Shown piece by piece: positions 24,341 to 38,200 of a DNA stretch of 64,000 bases. A program made the translations under genes and the position numbers. Every line of letters starts with the position of its first letter. The first letter of the stretch is position 1. Under the pieces are notes generated by a model, which saw only the letters and a program-made list of their open reading frames with translations, was not told where the DNA came from and did not search any database. This DNA is from Antedon mediterranea (taxonomy: Eukaryota > Echinodermata > Crinoidea > Comatulida > Antedonidae), in the NCBI RefSeq assembly GCF_964355755.1, contig NC_092671.1, positions 37,341,304 through 37,405,303 of the forward strand, in the 5' to 3' direction.

Positions 24341-24783
24341 ATTTCAGCATTACCTAGGCCTTATATGACACGTCATCTATAATCAATTGTATTACTCTTT
24401 ATATTACTCTCAATTTATCAGTAACCGACAGCGACCGTGTCGGTGGGTTAATTATTATTTTTGTATCTGTTTGTTCCATTGATTTTGTATGTATCTGTTG
24501 TCTATATATTTATTTTAAGAACGCACCGTGTATGAACATGTGGCACCGTTGTAAAGGTGTAGTTTTAAAAAATATTATTATTATAAAGTAAACTTAATGG
24601 CTTGCCTACTTTAAATTACTTGTTTCATGTATGCAAATTCACATTGGAATGAAGAATTAAGGAATTGTAACAAAATCAAAATCGTTTAGTTCATACAAAG
24701 AATCTAACTTTGTACATGTACTGTTGTTTTGAGAACATAATAATTGAAATGAAACTTAAAATTAAATCTAATGAACTCAACTT
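24341..24783. other. Spacer with a small hairpin
   Basis: ACCGACAGCGACCGTGTCGGT near 24424 forms a 7-bp stem. Otherwise AT-rich, no gene. Confidence 0.35.
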
Positions 24784-24928
24784 AAGCTCTGTCCACACTA
24801 TCAAACTTAAAGTGACAAAAAAAGTGTGATGTGCCCAAATATGGTAGTGATATGACATCATCATGTCCATACAAGGCCACATCACATTTTTTTGGCTACA
24901 TAAAGTTCGATAGTGTGGACAGAGCTTA
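24784..24928. mobile_element. AAGCTCTGTCTACAC MITE, copy 3
   Basis: Complete: AAGCTCTGTCCACACTATC at the left and GATAGTGTGGACAGAGCTT at the right are perfect inverted ends, both carrying the same CA-for-TA change. Confidence 0.85.
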
Positions 24929-25454
24929 AGTTTAGGTCAACCATTTCTCTCTTCATGATTGGGGCCTACATAATTTTTAACACCATCCTCATAAATAAGA
25001 CACGAAGCCTTCTGTTTAAATGCTAAATAATAAATAAAACAGAAATACAACAACAACTATGCTTCTATTTTTAAAGGAACACAAAGCTATTTGTTGGAGG
25101 CTATCAACTGTATATTGTTTACTGTTATATTGTTTACTGTTATACAATATTCACATAAAAAAATATAATCTAATGTTATGTTCTCAGTTGCATATATAAC
25201 CCTGGTATACTAACCAGATTGCTATACAATCTACTCTATAGACATTAAATGTCCCAACAAAATATAAACCATTTTACTAAATAAATAACTAAATTGTTTG
25301 AAAACAGAATAAATAACTTCTATTATAATTAACATCAGCTGTTTATGTTCATTGTTCATTTTTTTTCTTACTATATTAAAGTTGCACTTTTTAACATCTG
25401 GTAGTGGGGGCAGGATGCAGAGACACAGGCATATTGGACAAAAGGTAGTTGTAC
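24929..25454. other. Spacer
   Basis: AT-rich, no gene recognised. Confidence 0.35.
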
Positions 25455-25462
25455 TGACGGAC

Positions 25463-25591
25463 CAGTGGCATAACGGCTATAAGCGCTCACTGACTAAACC
25501 CAGAGGCCCCTGAGCATGAGCAGTCACAATGCATCTACCCAGTGTTGGAGGGCCCCTTAGGAGTGCTAAACCTTTTTCCGTTACACCACTG
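25463..25591. mobile_element. 129-bp hAT-like MITE
   Basis: Ends CAGTGGCATAACGG and CCGTTACACCACTG, near-perfect inverted repeats with the CAGTG terminus common in hAT elements. Flanked by TGACGGAC and AGACGGAC, an 8-bp target duplication with one difference. Confidence 0.75.
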
Positions 25592-25826
25592 AGACGGACA
25601 CTGATACAAACAGTAAATTCAAGATATATTATTAACAAAGTATATTGATTGTTTACCATATCAGTATTCAATCAAGGTATTACTGTTATTTCATAAAACA
25701 GACATCTCCACACAAAAAGTATTGTTTACCATTTAGTGTATTGTGGAATGGGTTTACACATATAATTTTACTATTACTGTATGAATAAATGCATAGCTAT
25801 ATAAATGCTATTACTAATTGAGCCTA

Positions 25827-26013
25827 AAGCTTGGTTCCCACTACATACGCAATGTAACGGAAAATGCCCTTCCAATAATTTTGTTTTCCCCCGCCTGCGT
25901 GAAATCAAACCTGCGATGTTTGCAGCATTGTTGCGTCGTCGGTTCCCACTTATGATTACACAATACAGCACTTTGCGTCGATATTTCGTTACGTTCTAAT
26001 GGGAACCACGCTT
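25827..26013. mobile_element. MITE, AAGCTTGGTTCCC family, copy b
   Basis: Left AAGCTTGGTTCCCACTA, right TAATGGGAACCACGCTT; 187 bp between the extremes. Confidence 0.7.
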
Positions 26014-26243
26014 TAGGGTCAGTACATGTTTACGTTATTTTTAATTTTCTGCATACAATTAAAAACGAAGTAAAAACCAACTGAGCTCATGTCAATAATA
26101 GTCACATAGGTACGGCAAGTAACATTCACTTATTACACGTATACGTTGGAAGATCTAAGGACATACTGTACGTCAAGGCATACTAAGACGGTTTGGCACA
26201 AATACTCATCAACTAAATGACCGAAGTCACTAATTGGTCAATT
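26014..26243 (-). other. 3' flank of the glutamate carrier gene
   Basis: The 3' UTR should lie here. I see no clear AATAAA on the minus strand within this stretch, so the polyadenylation site is unplaced. Confidence 0.35.
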
Positions 26244-29200
26244 CTACGGACGATTAATACCTAGGACGAATTCACCAACACCGATGTAGTACACGCCCTG
26301 AGCAATGCCGAATAACGGAGCTATTACGAGCATTCGACAGGAAGCACCCTTGAAGAAAGCAGACAGGCCCTCATTTTTATATATTTTCATTGCACAATCC
26401 ACGATACCAGTATAGCACTGTTCTCCCTTAGCTTGTTTTATTAACTGTAGTCTTGTCTTTATAACTGAAAGTATAAAACATAAGCAATATATTTAAACGC
26501 AAGCAGAAAAATATCAATAACATAAACTATTATCAATTTTATTAGTCAAAGGTATAGTAAATATCTGGAAAATATCTGGAAATATGGGCTGGTGACCCAT
26601 ATCTGAAAGAGCAGGGCCACGAGCTATCTTAAAGTTACAGCTCCACAATATTATTATTCAACACAACATTTACAATATTCACTAGTTATATAGCTTCACT
26701 TATACACCATGAATAAATAAATAATTAATTCTGTAAAGATGTTCACGATAGAAAAAATAATACAGTATAAAGTCAAATGCATGCTCTACTTTGAAAAGGT
26801 CTAAGCTATTATATGACAGAGAAAGAGTAATTCAATTCCATCATGTACAGTTCTATAGTTATACTATTAAGTGTATACAATATCAAAGCAATGGGTTTAT
26901 ATAGCCAACGCTTGTTATTTGCAGTATATCAAATTAATTCTTCGATTTCAAATCTATAAAGTTTAGTATCAGAATATGTCGTGGAAGTAATTTCATTGCA
27001 ATTCTCATGAGAAAATGCGGCTTATTCCATCTACGTACTTCAGTACGCAATAGTCTCCCTTAAGATTAATTGAATCTCTCTGCTGCCTTTACGCATCGAT
27101 GAATATCGTCTCACTTTATATACTTATTATTAGCTTAATCAAATCAATGCAATGTAGATTTATTTTTTAGCTCCAACATGCTTAATCAAAGTTTCAAATC
27201 ACATTTAATTCTAATAATCAAAGTATTGGAATGGTTCAAAACTCAAATGTTTAATTACAAATTTAATACTACATTAAAATAGGTGATTTCTTTTGCAAAA
27301 ATAAACTCTAAAATGAATAGTAGTAATAAAAGTAGTTGCATACCATCAATAGGGTTAACTGATATGGAAGAGCAAGTTGCTGCTAGGCAACCAGATACAA
27401 ATGAATGACCAAAAGTTGCTTTTCCTCCTTCATATGGTATCCCCTACAAAAATATTAAAAATCATTTTTATATTATTTTTATTTATTTATTTAATCACAC
27501 TCACAATTTTGGCTTATTATTTATATAATATAGCAATTAAAATAAACACATATAAAAACATCAAACAAAATAATAAGTTTAAACAGTCGAACACAAAATA
27601 AATAACGACCATACAAGGAAAGGACTCAACATTTTTATATATATTTACTATAGATACTATAGTTTATATCAGCTTCTGCTTTTACGTAGTTTTTCGAGAG
27701 CTTTTCCAACTTTGGTAAGTCCTTGATTGACACCTAAGTGTTTAAGATAATGTCATGAACAATGTTACAGATCTTTCGACAACATAATCATTTTATATAC
27801 ATATGTGCACTGATGAAGGGCTAGTGTTGTCCGAAAGCTCTGCTAACTTTTCTGGCTGTTTTACTTCTCGTTTTGATTTCGTTTTTATTTTGTATCTCCA
27901 TTGAGATCCAGCCACTGATACCCACAGCATTGACATTTTTTCAGTAATTTGCCTTTGGATGGATATATATATATGTGTAAATAAATATATTAAAAATTAC
28001 TTACTACTAGAGGGAATAATTTTAATATATTTCTTTAAGTATTTGGCTTACGTATTCAAGTCACCACACCAGACACAAAATTTAGTTAAAATTGTTAAAA
28101 TTGAAAATATAAATGCACAAAAGATCTCACCTTTTGATTGAGGTATGCAAACAGTGGAAAATAGATCATTGAAAATGGAATGTCTCGCATCAACGTGGCT
28201 CCAAGCCCCCGATATATTCCCAGAATTCCTTTAGCACGAAAGAGCTCCCTCGTAATCTCGATGGCTGTGGGTGTCCTCGACCCGGCAGCAGTCGCTGAGT
28301 AAGCCCTTGTGAGTAACGGACTGAGTTTGGAAGATAATTCTCCGGATGGACCTTGAGCCGACATGTTTCGAAGACTATTTAAGCTTGCTGAAAATAACAA
28401 TTAATTAATCATAGTGGTTTAAAAGGATTTAATTCTAATTTAAAATCTTTTTTTATGCATTTATGGAAATTAATTTTTAAGCTATAAAGTAGAACTATAA
28501 CAAAAATGTCAGCCACATCAAGGACAATTTTATATGAATTTTAATCAAAGAAACTGGGCTCAATATCATTCCCTCTCATGTTTTAAAGTTTTACTATATG
28601 CGAAGTAAAATTTAGAAATGTTCTAAATTAAAGATATATTGTCTCCCTAAAATTTATTTAAATATGCTAAATATTTTATTGTCAAACAATAGTCATTAAC
28701 TTAGTTAAATTGGGTATTTGATAAAAATGTAACTGTTAATTTTGTCATTTTATAAGTGACATTTTTTTTATGGAAATTTATTAATCTATATTTTTCATGT
28801 TTTTGGGGGACAATACATCTTAAATTTTTAAAAATTACAACAAAATATGTAAACTACGCTTACTGCTTCTGCCAGCATCCTGCAGTTGAATTTTCAACAT
28901 TTCCATAGGGGTGGTGATCACTACTTGGCACAGCCCAGCACCTCCCCCTGCTATCAGCTGTTTGTACATTGGAAGTTTTTCACTATTTTAAAAAAAGTAT
29001 TTTAGTTTGTAAGTAAGTTGCACAGATATATTAAATTTTTTTACATTTTTAATTATAACATATTCAAATGTTATTTAAATTGAAAAATCAGGAAATAAAA
29101 AAATTTAAATAAAAAAGGAATAAAAAAAAAAAAACATTTGCAAAGTAGAGAAAAAAAAGGCAGTAGAAACCTAGTAAAAAGAACTGTTGAAGAAACAGTT

Positions 29201-32200
29201 ATCTATAATAGAGAGCAACACAATCCTAATCAAATTTCTTGTTGAAAACAACACACATATCAAATAAAACATATTTGTTCTTCATATTAGAGTGATTTTA
29301 TTGAATGTCAAACCAATTGATTAAGCACGATATTAGCAAGTATCTGAAAGTGAGTGGGCAGTGGGGGTAGCGCCATTGGCTGTAATCGAAATCTCTGCAG
29401 ACAGTATTTGCATTCAGGTATCATATGCTGTAAAAGAATATGAACAAGTATTGATTGGTAAACATCTACATTCCATTCACAATGTAAAATGTAATTAACT
29501 TTGGATACAGTTTCAGATATGCCTGCCAAGAGCAGAAAAGAACAGCCAACCAAATTCGCCACAGAACGAAAACTTGGTTCAAATCCTAACCTCTTCAAAT
29601 AGCTAGGATTCGATACATTCACTCAATTATGACTTAAGCTCTGTCTACACTATCAAACTAGTTTGACAAAAACTGTGTGATGTGCCTAAATATGGCAGTG
29701 ATATGCCCCAATATGGTAGTGAATGACATGTCCATATGGACATTTATCACATAAAATTTAACAACTATTTTAACAACTATTATTCATAATCGCATACAGT
29801 ACCTACTTTACTAGTGTTCATTTTTACATTAATATTCATTGCGATTGCAACCAGTAGGAATTTTTATTTTTAGAACGAGTTCAAATTCTATTCCTTCCAT
29901 ACAACTTTTACTAGACTAGTTTAGTGTTTAAATTACGTTGTTAATATTCTTTATGAGCACCACTAGCAAGATTTGTTTTTAACCATTCCGACTCAAGCAT
30001 AGGTAGATACGACACGTCATGAGTGTCAAATAGTTTTCCTTTTATATGAATAGTTGAATCTACTACATCTGGAACATAGACTATTTCACATGAACCTTTA
30101 AAGCTCTATCTACATTATCAAACTTTATGCGAAAAAAAAATGTGATGTGCCCATATCACTACCATATTTGAATTGAATTGAATTGAAATTTATATTTATA
30201 CTGGGTAACCTCTTCAGTCAAAGACTGGTCTCCCAGAGGGCCCAGTTGGTGATCAGTGGCTGTGATTTAAACATACCACTACCATATTTGGGTACATCAC
30301 AATTTTTGTCGCATAAAGTTTGATAATGCAGATAAAGCTTATACTAATAGTATACATAAAAAACTGATGTGTTTTCCAATTCACCTTTAAAGTACAAGTG
30401 TAAAATCTAATGAATTTGTTTTAAACAAATTAACGTAACAACCTACGCATACACTTATAGATTTCCATAGAAACTATCCAGCATAGCGCATCATGCATTG
30501 TAGCATTAAACAAACTGGAGACAGACAGAAAGCAAGTGATTGCAACTAAGCCTCATGACATTACAGATATTTCACACAATACTTAGATTTCAGATGACAT
30601 TTAAAAACCTAATAAGAATAGATAGTTCTTGGAACTTGTGAATAATGTGGATTTTCTTCTTTCAAAATCATATTGCCATTTTAAAGATGTTTTTATTTTT
30701 TTAAAGTAATTTTATAAGTAATTCTTATTTTAACTTTAAGTCATCATCTATATTATTTATATTATATGTATTAGTTATTTAGTAGTCATTGGTTGGAGGT
30801 ACACACCTAATTGGTGACAGTGGCTTAGGCTGCTGTTGTGCTTTCCTGGCAGCTAGTCACTATGTGGAGGTACACACCTAATTGGTGACAGTGGCTTAGG
30901 CTGCTTTTGTGCTTTCCTGGCAGCTAGTCACTATGTGGAGGTACACACCTAATAAGTGACAGTGGCTTAGGCTGCTTTTGTGCTTTCCTGGCAGCTAGTC
31001 ACTATGTGGAGGTACACACCTAATAAGTGACAGTGGCTTAGGCTACTTTTGTGCTTTCCTGGCAGCTAGTCACTATGTGGAGGTACACACCTAATTGGTG
31101 ACAGTGGCTTAGGCTGCTTTTGTGCTTTCCTGGCAGCTAGTCACTATGATTTTATATTTTCTCCTTGTGTCGTGTTTGTTTAATTTTTTTAATTGGATTG
31201 TATTTTGTAAAATGTAACTTTGGCCTGAATAAATAATAATGCACCGTTTTTCTACAGATGGTTTCAACTGCCCAACTGGAAATTTACCCACTGTATAAAT
31301 ATTCTATGTTCAATTATCTTTTAATAAGAGTAGACAAAAGTTTAATCTAATAAAGTAAATAAGCCTTTTGGATCAATCACCTAGATCAGTTTAGAATCCA
31401 ATCACATTAATAATATTAATTATATTTAATAGGATAATAATAAATGAATTTATTGGGGTTGTGGCATACAGTAACCTCAAATAATGTTTTTTTAATACAA
31501 TTATTAACTTCACTAAAGCGATCAAGCAACCATTCCATAGTAATAATGTTCATAATTATGTATTTAATGATTAATCATAAATTGAGACAGTATCATTAAT
31601 AATAAACAAAGTTGAACATTACTAACAGTAACAGTAATACTGTATTGCTTTCAACCAATAATATACACATTTATGATGCAATCTACTAACAAGTATTTGT
31701 ATAGTAGTTTTACTGTAGCTGGTATACACTGTCTACTCTGCTACTGTACAATAGCCAGTCTGTGTTGTTTTTTTTAACAGTATCATTGTTACAAGTTGAA
31801 CATTAGTATACAAATGTATAGTAACTGTATTACTATTCAACCAATAACATACATATTGATGACGCAATATACTACTAAATGGGGTCTTGTATACTACTGT
31901 ATACACTATATACCAACTCTGGGATTGCCAGTCTGTGTTCCTTTTTGGCCCAGTTCTTATTTGTTTTCTACCATACTCAATGGTTCATTTTTTAAAGACT
32001 TGCATATTGTTAAGATCAGATTCAAAGGTTTCATAGATAGTAATTGAAAAATTAATTACAATCTTGTTTGTTTTAATTTATTCATCTCTCCCACAAATGG
32101 ATACACACACTCTTAATGTGACATTTGAAAAGAAAATGCGATGTGCCCATATATGGACATGATGATGTCATATCCCTACCATATTTAAGAATATCACTAA

Positions 32201-35200
32201 ACATTTATGGGCATATCATATTTTTTTGTCACATAAAGTTTGATAGTGTAGACAAAGCTTTAGTAATTGAAAAATTAATTACAATCTTGTTTGTTTTAAT
32301 TTATTCATCTCTCCCACAAATGGATACACACTCTCAGCGCACAATTAATTGCGGTTTTAACTTTCCAACATTTACAATTTATTGCAATGTATTAGTGTAC
32401 TTACTACCTGCACAGAATGTACCCATATTTCTTGCACAATTACTAATACTAGTAGGGATAAGTTGTTTCCCTGAGGTGCTATTTAGATTTCAAGTCAATA
32501 GCAATGTAAAATCTTGTCTATATTTTCTGTAACATTTTCCTTCAAAACATTGAAATACTGCAGTATTATGTTGGAAGGTCATACAAAAAAAAGTTAGTAC
32601 TTTTGACTTCAAGACAAATTTGGAAACAAATTAAAATTTCGTTTTTTTTTCCATATTACTGTATACAATTATGGTAAAAAATGTTCTCAATTCAAAGTTA
32701 GCTGTTGCTTTCTGAATAGCAAATTTGAAAACAAATTAAAATTATCTTTCGTTTTTTTTTCCATATTAAATTATTATTACTGTATACATTACAATTATGG
32801 TAAAAAAATGTTTTCAATTCAAAGTTAGCTGTTGCTCTCTGAATATTATTATTTACATAAATGCATGAGTAACTTTAATACGCATCTTATTTATCTTTGA
32901 GTAGCCACTTTCAAAATGTCCTTGCTGCACTTTATATCTTTAAAACGGACTTTATCAAAGCGGCACACTTCAAACAAGTAGGCACTTCTTGAAAGATGCT
33001 ACTTGTCCAACAATTTCTGGTTTTTACAAAAGATTTGATCGTTTTACCGATTACAAAATGTTGTAACCAAATATAGGAATGCACAAATTTTCATCACAAG
33101 ACCTAACATATTTTCACAGAAAGTGAAATTACCTATTTGGAAACTACAACAGTCTAAAACTCGGCAATTACAGGATGGATACAATACATTTTTTTGTCAC
33201 ATAAAGTTAGTTTGATAGTGTAGAGACAAAGCTTTAGGGGGTGGAGTAGAAAGAGTTGTGAGTTACAACCCTGATACTAGATTAGGATTGAACCCTGACA
33301 CTAGATTAGGATTGAACCCGGACACTAGTTTAGGATTGATTGGGATTGGAAGGCAAGCACATTAACCACCAAGCTACTATCACATACTATCAGACACCAG
33401 GGAATAATTTCACTTACCCATTTTTACTGAGTAACGCTCTAAAGATATCATTTCCAACGAGCTTGATGGCTTTCTCTGGCGATATCAACGTAACATTTAC
33501 ACCATAACCTACAACACGAAAAAGTAAACAATTTAGTTTTGCTACAAATTAACTGACATGGAAATATGATTGATATTACGTTATTGATATGTAATTTTTA
33601 ATAAAACTATTACAAAATAGAACACACATTTTTTTTCATTATAAATTCTGTTTTTGGTACAAAATGATTATAGTTCAATGATATTCAAATCAAATCTATC
33701 TTTTTCTGTAATGTATGATTCAATTAAAATAGGCACTAAATATACCATTCCAATACAGTTTCATAGCTGCTGTACTTATATACAGCAGCAGGTACTCATT
33801 ACATGATTACATGTACACATTCGTTGCAATTGCTTTTAAAATTGTAAATGTATCGATCATTCAAAAGGGAAATAAGAGCACACTCATGTACGCTGCTCAT
33901 ATATCTTATGGAGACTGAATATCTGAAAGGCTTCCAGAATTTTAATCAATCTAATCAGATTTATAGCATTTGTAACATATTTCACATTTTTGATTAATTA
34001 CTTTTTTTTAAAGAGAAAATTTGTTAAAATACCAATTGTACATGAATTTCGAAAAGGGTATTTAAATATTAAAAATTAAATAATTATTTATATGGGACAA
34101 ATAATTTTTGCATATTATATGTGTGACGATTATAAATGATGAAGGCTAAAATAATTGAATCAACCATAGTACATGTTTTATTCCTTGGGGTTAATACTTT
34201 ATTATTAATATTTTTAATTTATTTTCCAAATTAGCAACAGTTATAAATTATTAATATTACGTAATGCATTAAATAAATTAAATGCATTAAATATTAAAAT
34301 ATTCATTCAACAAATTCTTCTGCATTTTAAGAAGAAATGAGATCATGCTTTATCAACACACCAAACATGGATTTCTTGCGCAAGGCCCGCCGTTTCATCT
34401 CGTACGGAGCTTCCACTCGGTGAGCGTAGTGCCCTCATGGTTGGCGTGTTTCTTGCGGCGGAAGGTTAGGCGTGTACTGAAATAGAATAAACCATGGAAA
34501 GACCATGCAACCACTGTACATCATTAGAGAACATACTGTCCCCCGTCGTATCTTATTATCCTATATCAACCAGTTTTAAATGGTGCACCCAATAAAATAC
34601 TACATCAAAACAATCCCACATATTACAGCATTAAACGTGTTTCAAAAATACATTTATGTAATATTTATATAATATGTAATAATAATAATAGTGATATACT
34701 GAAGTTTAATTCATTAATTTGAAATGAGAAAGATGAGGAAATCTGTGAGAATGAGAAAAAGTCGCTTATATATTAAACATAAAAGATGATTAAATAATTG
34801 TTTTGCTTTTTATTTAAGGAAATACCCAAAGATAACATAAGTGGCCCCTTGATTGTCAGCATGGGCTGTTAAGGGTCACCCTCTATACATAAAAGGTGAA
34901 ATAATAAATGATAAGAAAAAGCGATTCACTTTTATTGGAAAGATGGTAATCTTGTTCTTCACAAGATTTATTCTGGGATTTATTGAAATATCAATTCAAA
35001 GCACCTAGAAATGTATAAATAGAATTTATGCCTTTAATTTGCAAATTTTGAATAAATTATATAGTCAACTTTGAATAATAAATCAATTATTAATCATGAT
35101 TAATTACAAATAATTTCATCAAATTACATATTGATATTGATTATGTAATGATCATTTATTTTGTGATAACGCATATAATAGTTACTTGAAAATGTTTTTA

Positions 35201-38200
35201 ATGTCAAAGGTTATTTAAATTCTTAAAAATGCTATATTTTTAAAATATATTATTATTTGCAGTATTGAATTTGAACTTGTTCTTTATAAATTATACTAAT
35301 TAATTAATTATTAATTTTACTGTACTTAATTTAATATTTAATTTTACTATTTAATTGTGTTTGTGACAATGCATTATAGTTAAGCCTGGTTTCCATTAAA
35401 ATCGCTACAGCGTTTCCATTAAAATCGCTACACGCGCAGATGTCGCCGACGCAATCGGGAAGGCAAATCGCAGTCAAATCAGCAAAGTTCAACTATGTTC
35501 AACTTTGCCGGCGATGAATCGTATACGCGTACCAAAGAATATTTAGCGCTCGCGTACTAGATCCCCGATAAATTCTAGCGTTTCCATAGAATCGCTACGC
35601 TCTGTCGTGTAGCGATTTTATGGAAACCAGGCATTACATGATAATGTTATTAAAAGTCAAAGTTACTGTAATTTAAATTCTTACAATTGTCTTTATTTAA
35701 ACTACTATATTTATTGTTGTATTGTATTATTATTTGCAGTATTCAATTTGTTCTTTATAAATTAATTCAATCTAATTTTACTGTACTTTCTTATTTTCAT
35801 ATTTATTTTAATATTTAATTATGTTTATTATTATATATTATTTATATTTTTCTCATAAAATAATGTTTGATAATTAATTTATTATTATTAATAATTATTA
35901 ATTAATTCAAGAGGTTCCAACTTCTTTGTTGGGACATTGGCCCATCGTTTCCTTTTAAGGTATTTTATATTTGTTATGCTGAATTTTTAATAAATAAATA
36001 ATTATTTTCAGAAGAAAATCCAGATTCTATTTTTAGTAATATATTCAGAAAATTTGAAAATCAATAATTACGATTTACTTTCTTCCCCCGCTAAATCTGA
36101 AGAATAGACATGTAGTGTATTAGCTACCTACAGGGAAATGCTACTATAGATCAAAGAACTTGTGCATAAAGACATAAATAATTACTACACTATCCACACT
36201 TGACTAAAGGAATGCGTTTGTAAATAATATGCATGTGTTTGTGTGCAAGAAAATATGTGTGTGCGGGTGTACCAGCATAGAGATATTATAGGGAATATAT
36301 AATATATAATATTTAATATCTCTATTGTACCAGTAATATGTTGTGTTGGGTTACTTAAGATTCTTTATGTTATTTTAAATGCAATATAAAAATGTTAATA
36401 TTTCATTTTTTTTCCTTCTATAAAAACAGTATAAAGGCCAATTTACACAGACGAGCGGTAACGGTGTAAGCGGAACCGCATAGCTTGTCCCACGTAGAAT
36501 ATGCATCTATCATGAGCGGAAGCCGCCCCTTTCACTCCGTGTTGTGTGTGTGTAAATGGTCATAAGGAATTATAAAATAGATTCTACAGTTTTGTTACCG
36601 TTACCGATCGTCTGTGTAAATTGGCCTTTAACATCTCACCAAGTTCACAGTGCGATTTTAACAAATTATAAATATGGGTGCAAAAAACCCTCACAATTTA
36701 TCCCCCATAGTATATCACATCAAAATAGATGTACCACATGTACACACAAATTAATATACAACAATTTTATATTATAATATACAAACACTCACCTTTGTAA
36801 AGACCACGGAATCCTTCTTGTCTCAACGTCTTAATGAAGCAATCATGCCTGTCGGGACCAAAAATAAGTTTTAAAAAACAATATCTTTAATAAGTGCAGT
36901 ATAATTTAAACAATATCTTAAGATGGTACAGTATAACTTTTAAAATATCTTAAGATGTGCAGTATAATTTAAACAATATCTTAAGATATTGCGGTATAAT
37001 TTTAAATTTTTTGATTAGAAAGATGTTTTATTCATAAAATAATTGACTGCCGAGAAGAAGGCATAAATAATTCATAGTACTGAAAATGTAATTGCTAATA
37101 ATTCACAACTTTGCTGGAGGTGCAATGGATAGTGATTATTATTATTCGCTTTTTAGGAAACCTGTCTCTGCCTAGTTGTGTGTTTTTTTTTCTCTTGTTC
37201 TTTGTCAAAGTTTTGTAAATTGTATTTTTAACAGACAAATAAATGAAAAGAGGTTCTATATCATAGAGATGCTACAATGAATTTGTGGAAATTAAACAAA
37301 ATATGTACAGTACTTACAGACTGCTGTACATGCGAGTACCAGTACATCCAGTCTGCTGGTTCTGAAGACGTGTTTTGACTAAATCTATTGGAAAAATACA
37401 GGTTACGCCAACAATCCCAGCAACAGCACCGTTTATGCACTTGGCGCCAACTCTGTAAAACAAATACTATACATGAATAACTTTACTAAAGATATTTTTA
37501 GTTAGTGAAAAATTATATTATATAACCAAACAGGTGAAAGTAAAGTAAAATTATGACAATTTCAAGATGAGAGAAATGTAGTTATACTGTTCTTGTCTAT
37601 TCTGGATTAAATCAATATTGTGGGATGACAAAATAAAAGGTATGAAGTCACAGTAGAATCACTATGGTTTTAACACTGTGTCAAACATCATGGTGGTTTG
37701 TGGGGAGGCTCCCACCTGAGGACATACTGTAGTTCAGACTATACCATTTGTGGAGAAGGGAGTTTCAATGTAAATTTGTACTTTTCGAGTAATATCTTGC
37801 TCCTCGAGGAGAAAGGCTATTGTTGGTTTATCCAAGTAAGCTAGGCACGAAATGGATGATACATTTTTGAAGATGTTCCCTTCATAGTGGTTCTACTGTA
37901 GTCAACTCTACAAAATGCATGCAGGAAAATATTACAATAACACAGTACAATTTTGTGTCAATTTAATGATTTTTTTTTAAACAAATAAAGAAGTAAATCA
38001 AATCAAAAGTTTATTATTATTAATTAGTAAGCTTTAATTTTGTGATGGTAGACAAAGAAAATTAAACATTCCTCTAATTAATGGAATGCCGTAGAATGCA
38101 CTGTATTCATGCATAGATAATTTTTTGCATAAATTATGCCTACTATTGATCACATGTCAAATTTGTTTCGGTTTTAATTGAGTAAATTTAAACAAGACTA

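Larger units (their letters stand above)
28983..33417 (-). other. 4.4-kb intron of the glutamate carrier gene
   Basis: Holds MITE copies 4-7, a 71-bp minisatellite (30795-31149), a 100-bp direct duplication (32609-32845) and a tRNA-like SINE (33238-33385). The segment 29300-29620 has a B-box-like GGTTCAAATCC near 29578 on the plus strand but no A-box. No coding exon is seen. Confidence 0.7.
33509..36792 (-). other. 3.3-kb intron of the glutamate carrier gene
   Basis: Apart from the GC-rich island it holds two unrelated MITEs (35384-35632 and 36433-36629) in very AT-rich DNA. Confidence 0.7.
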
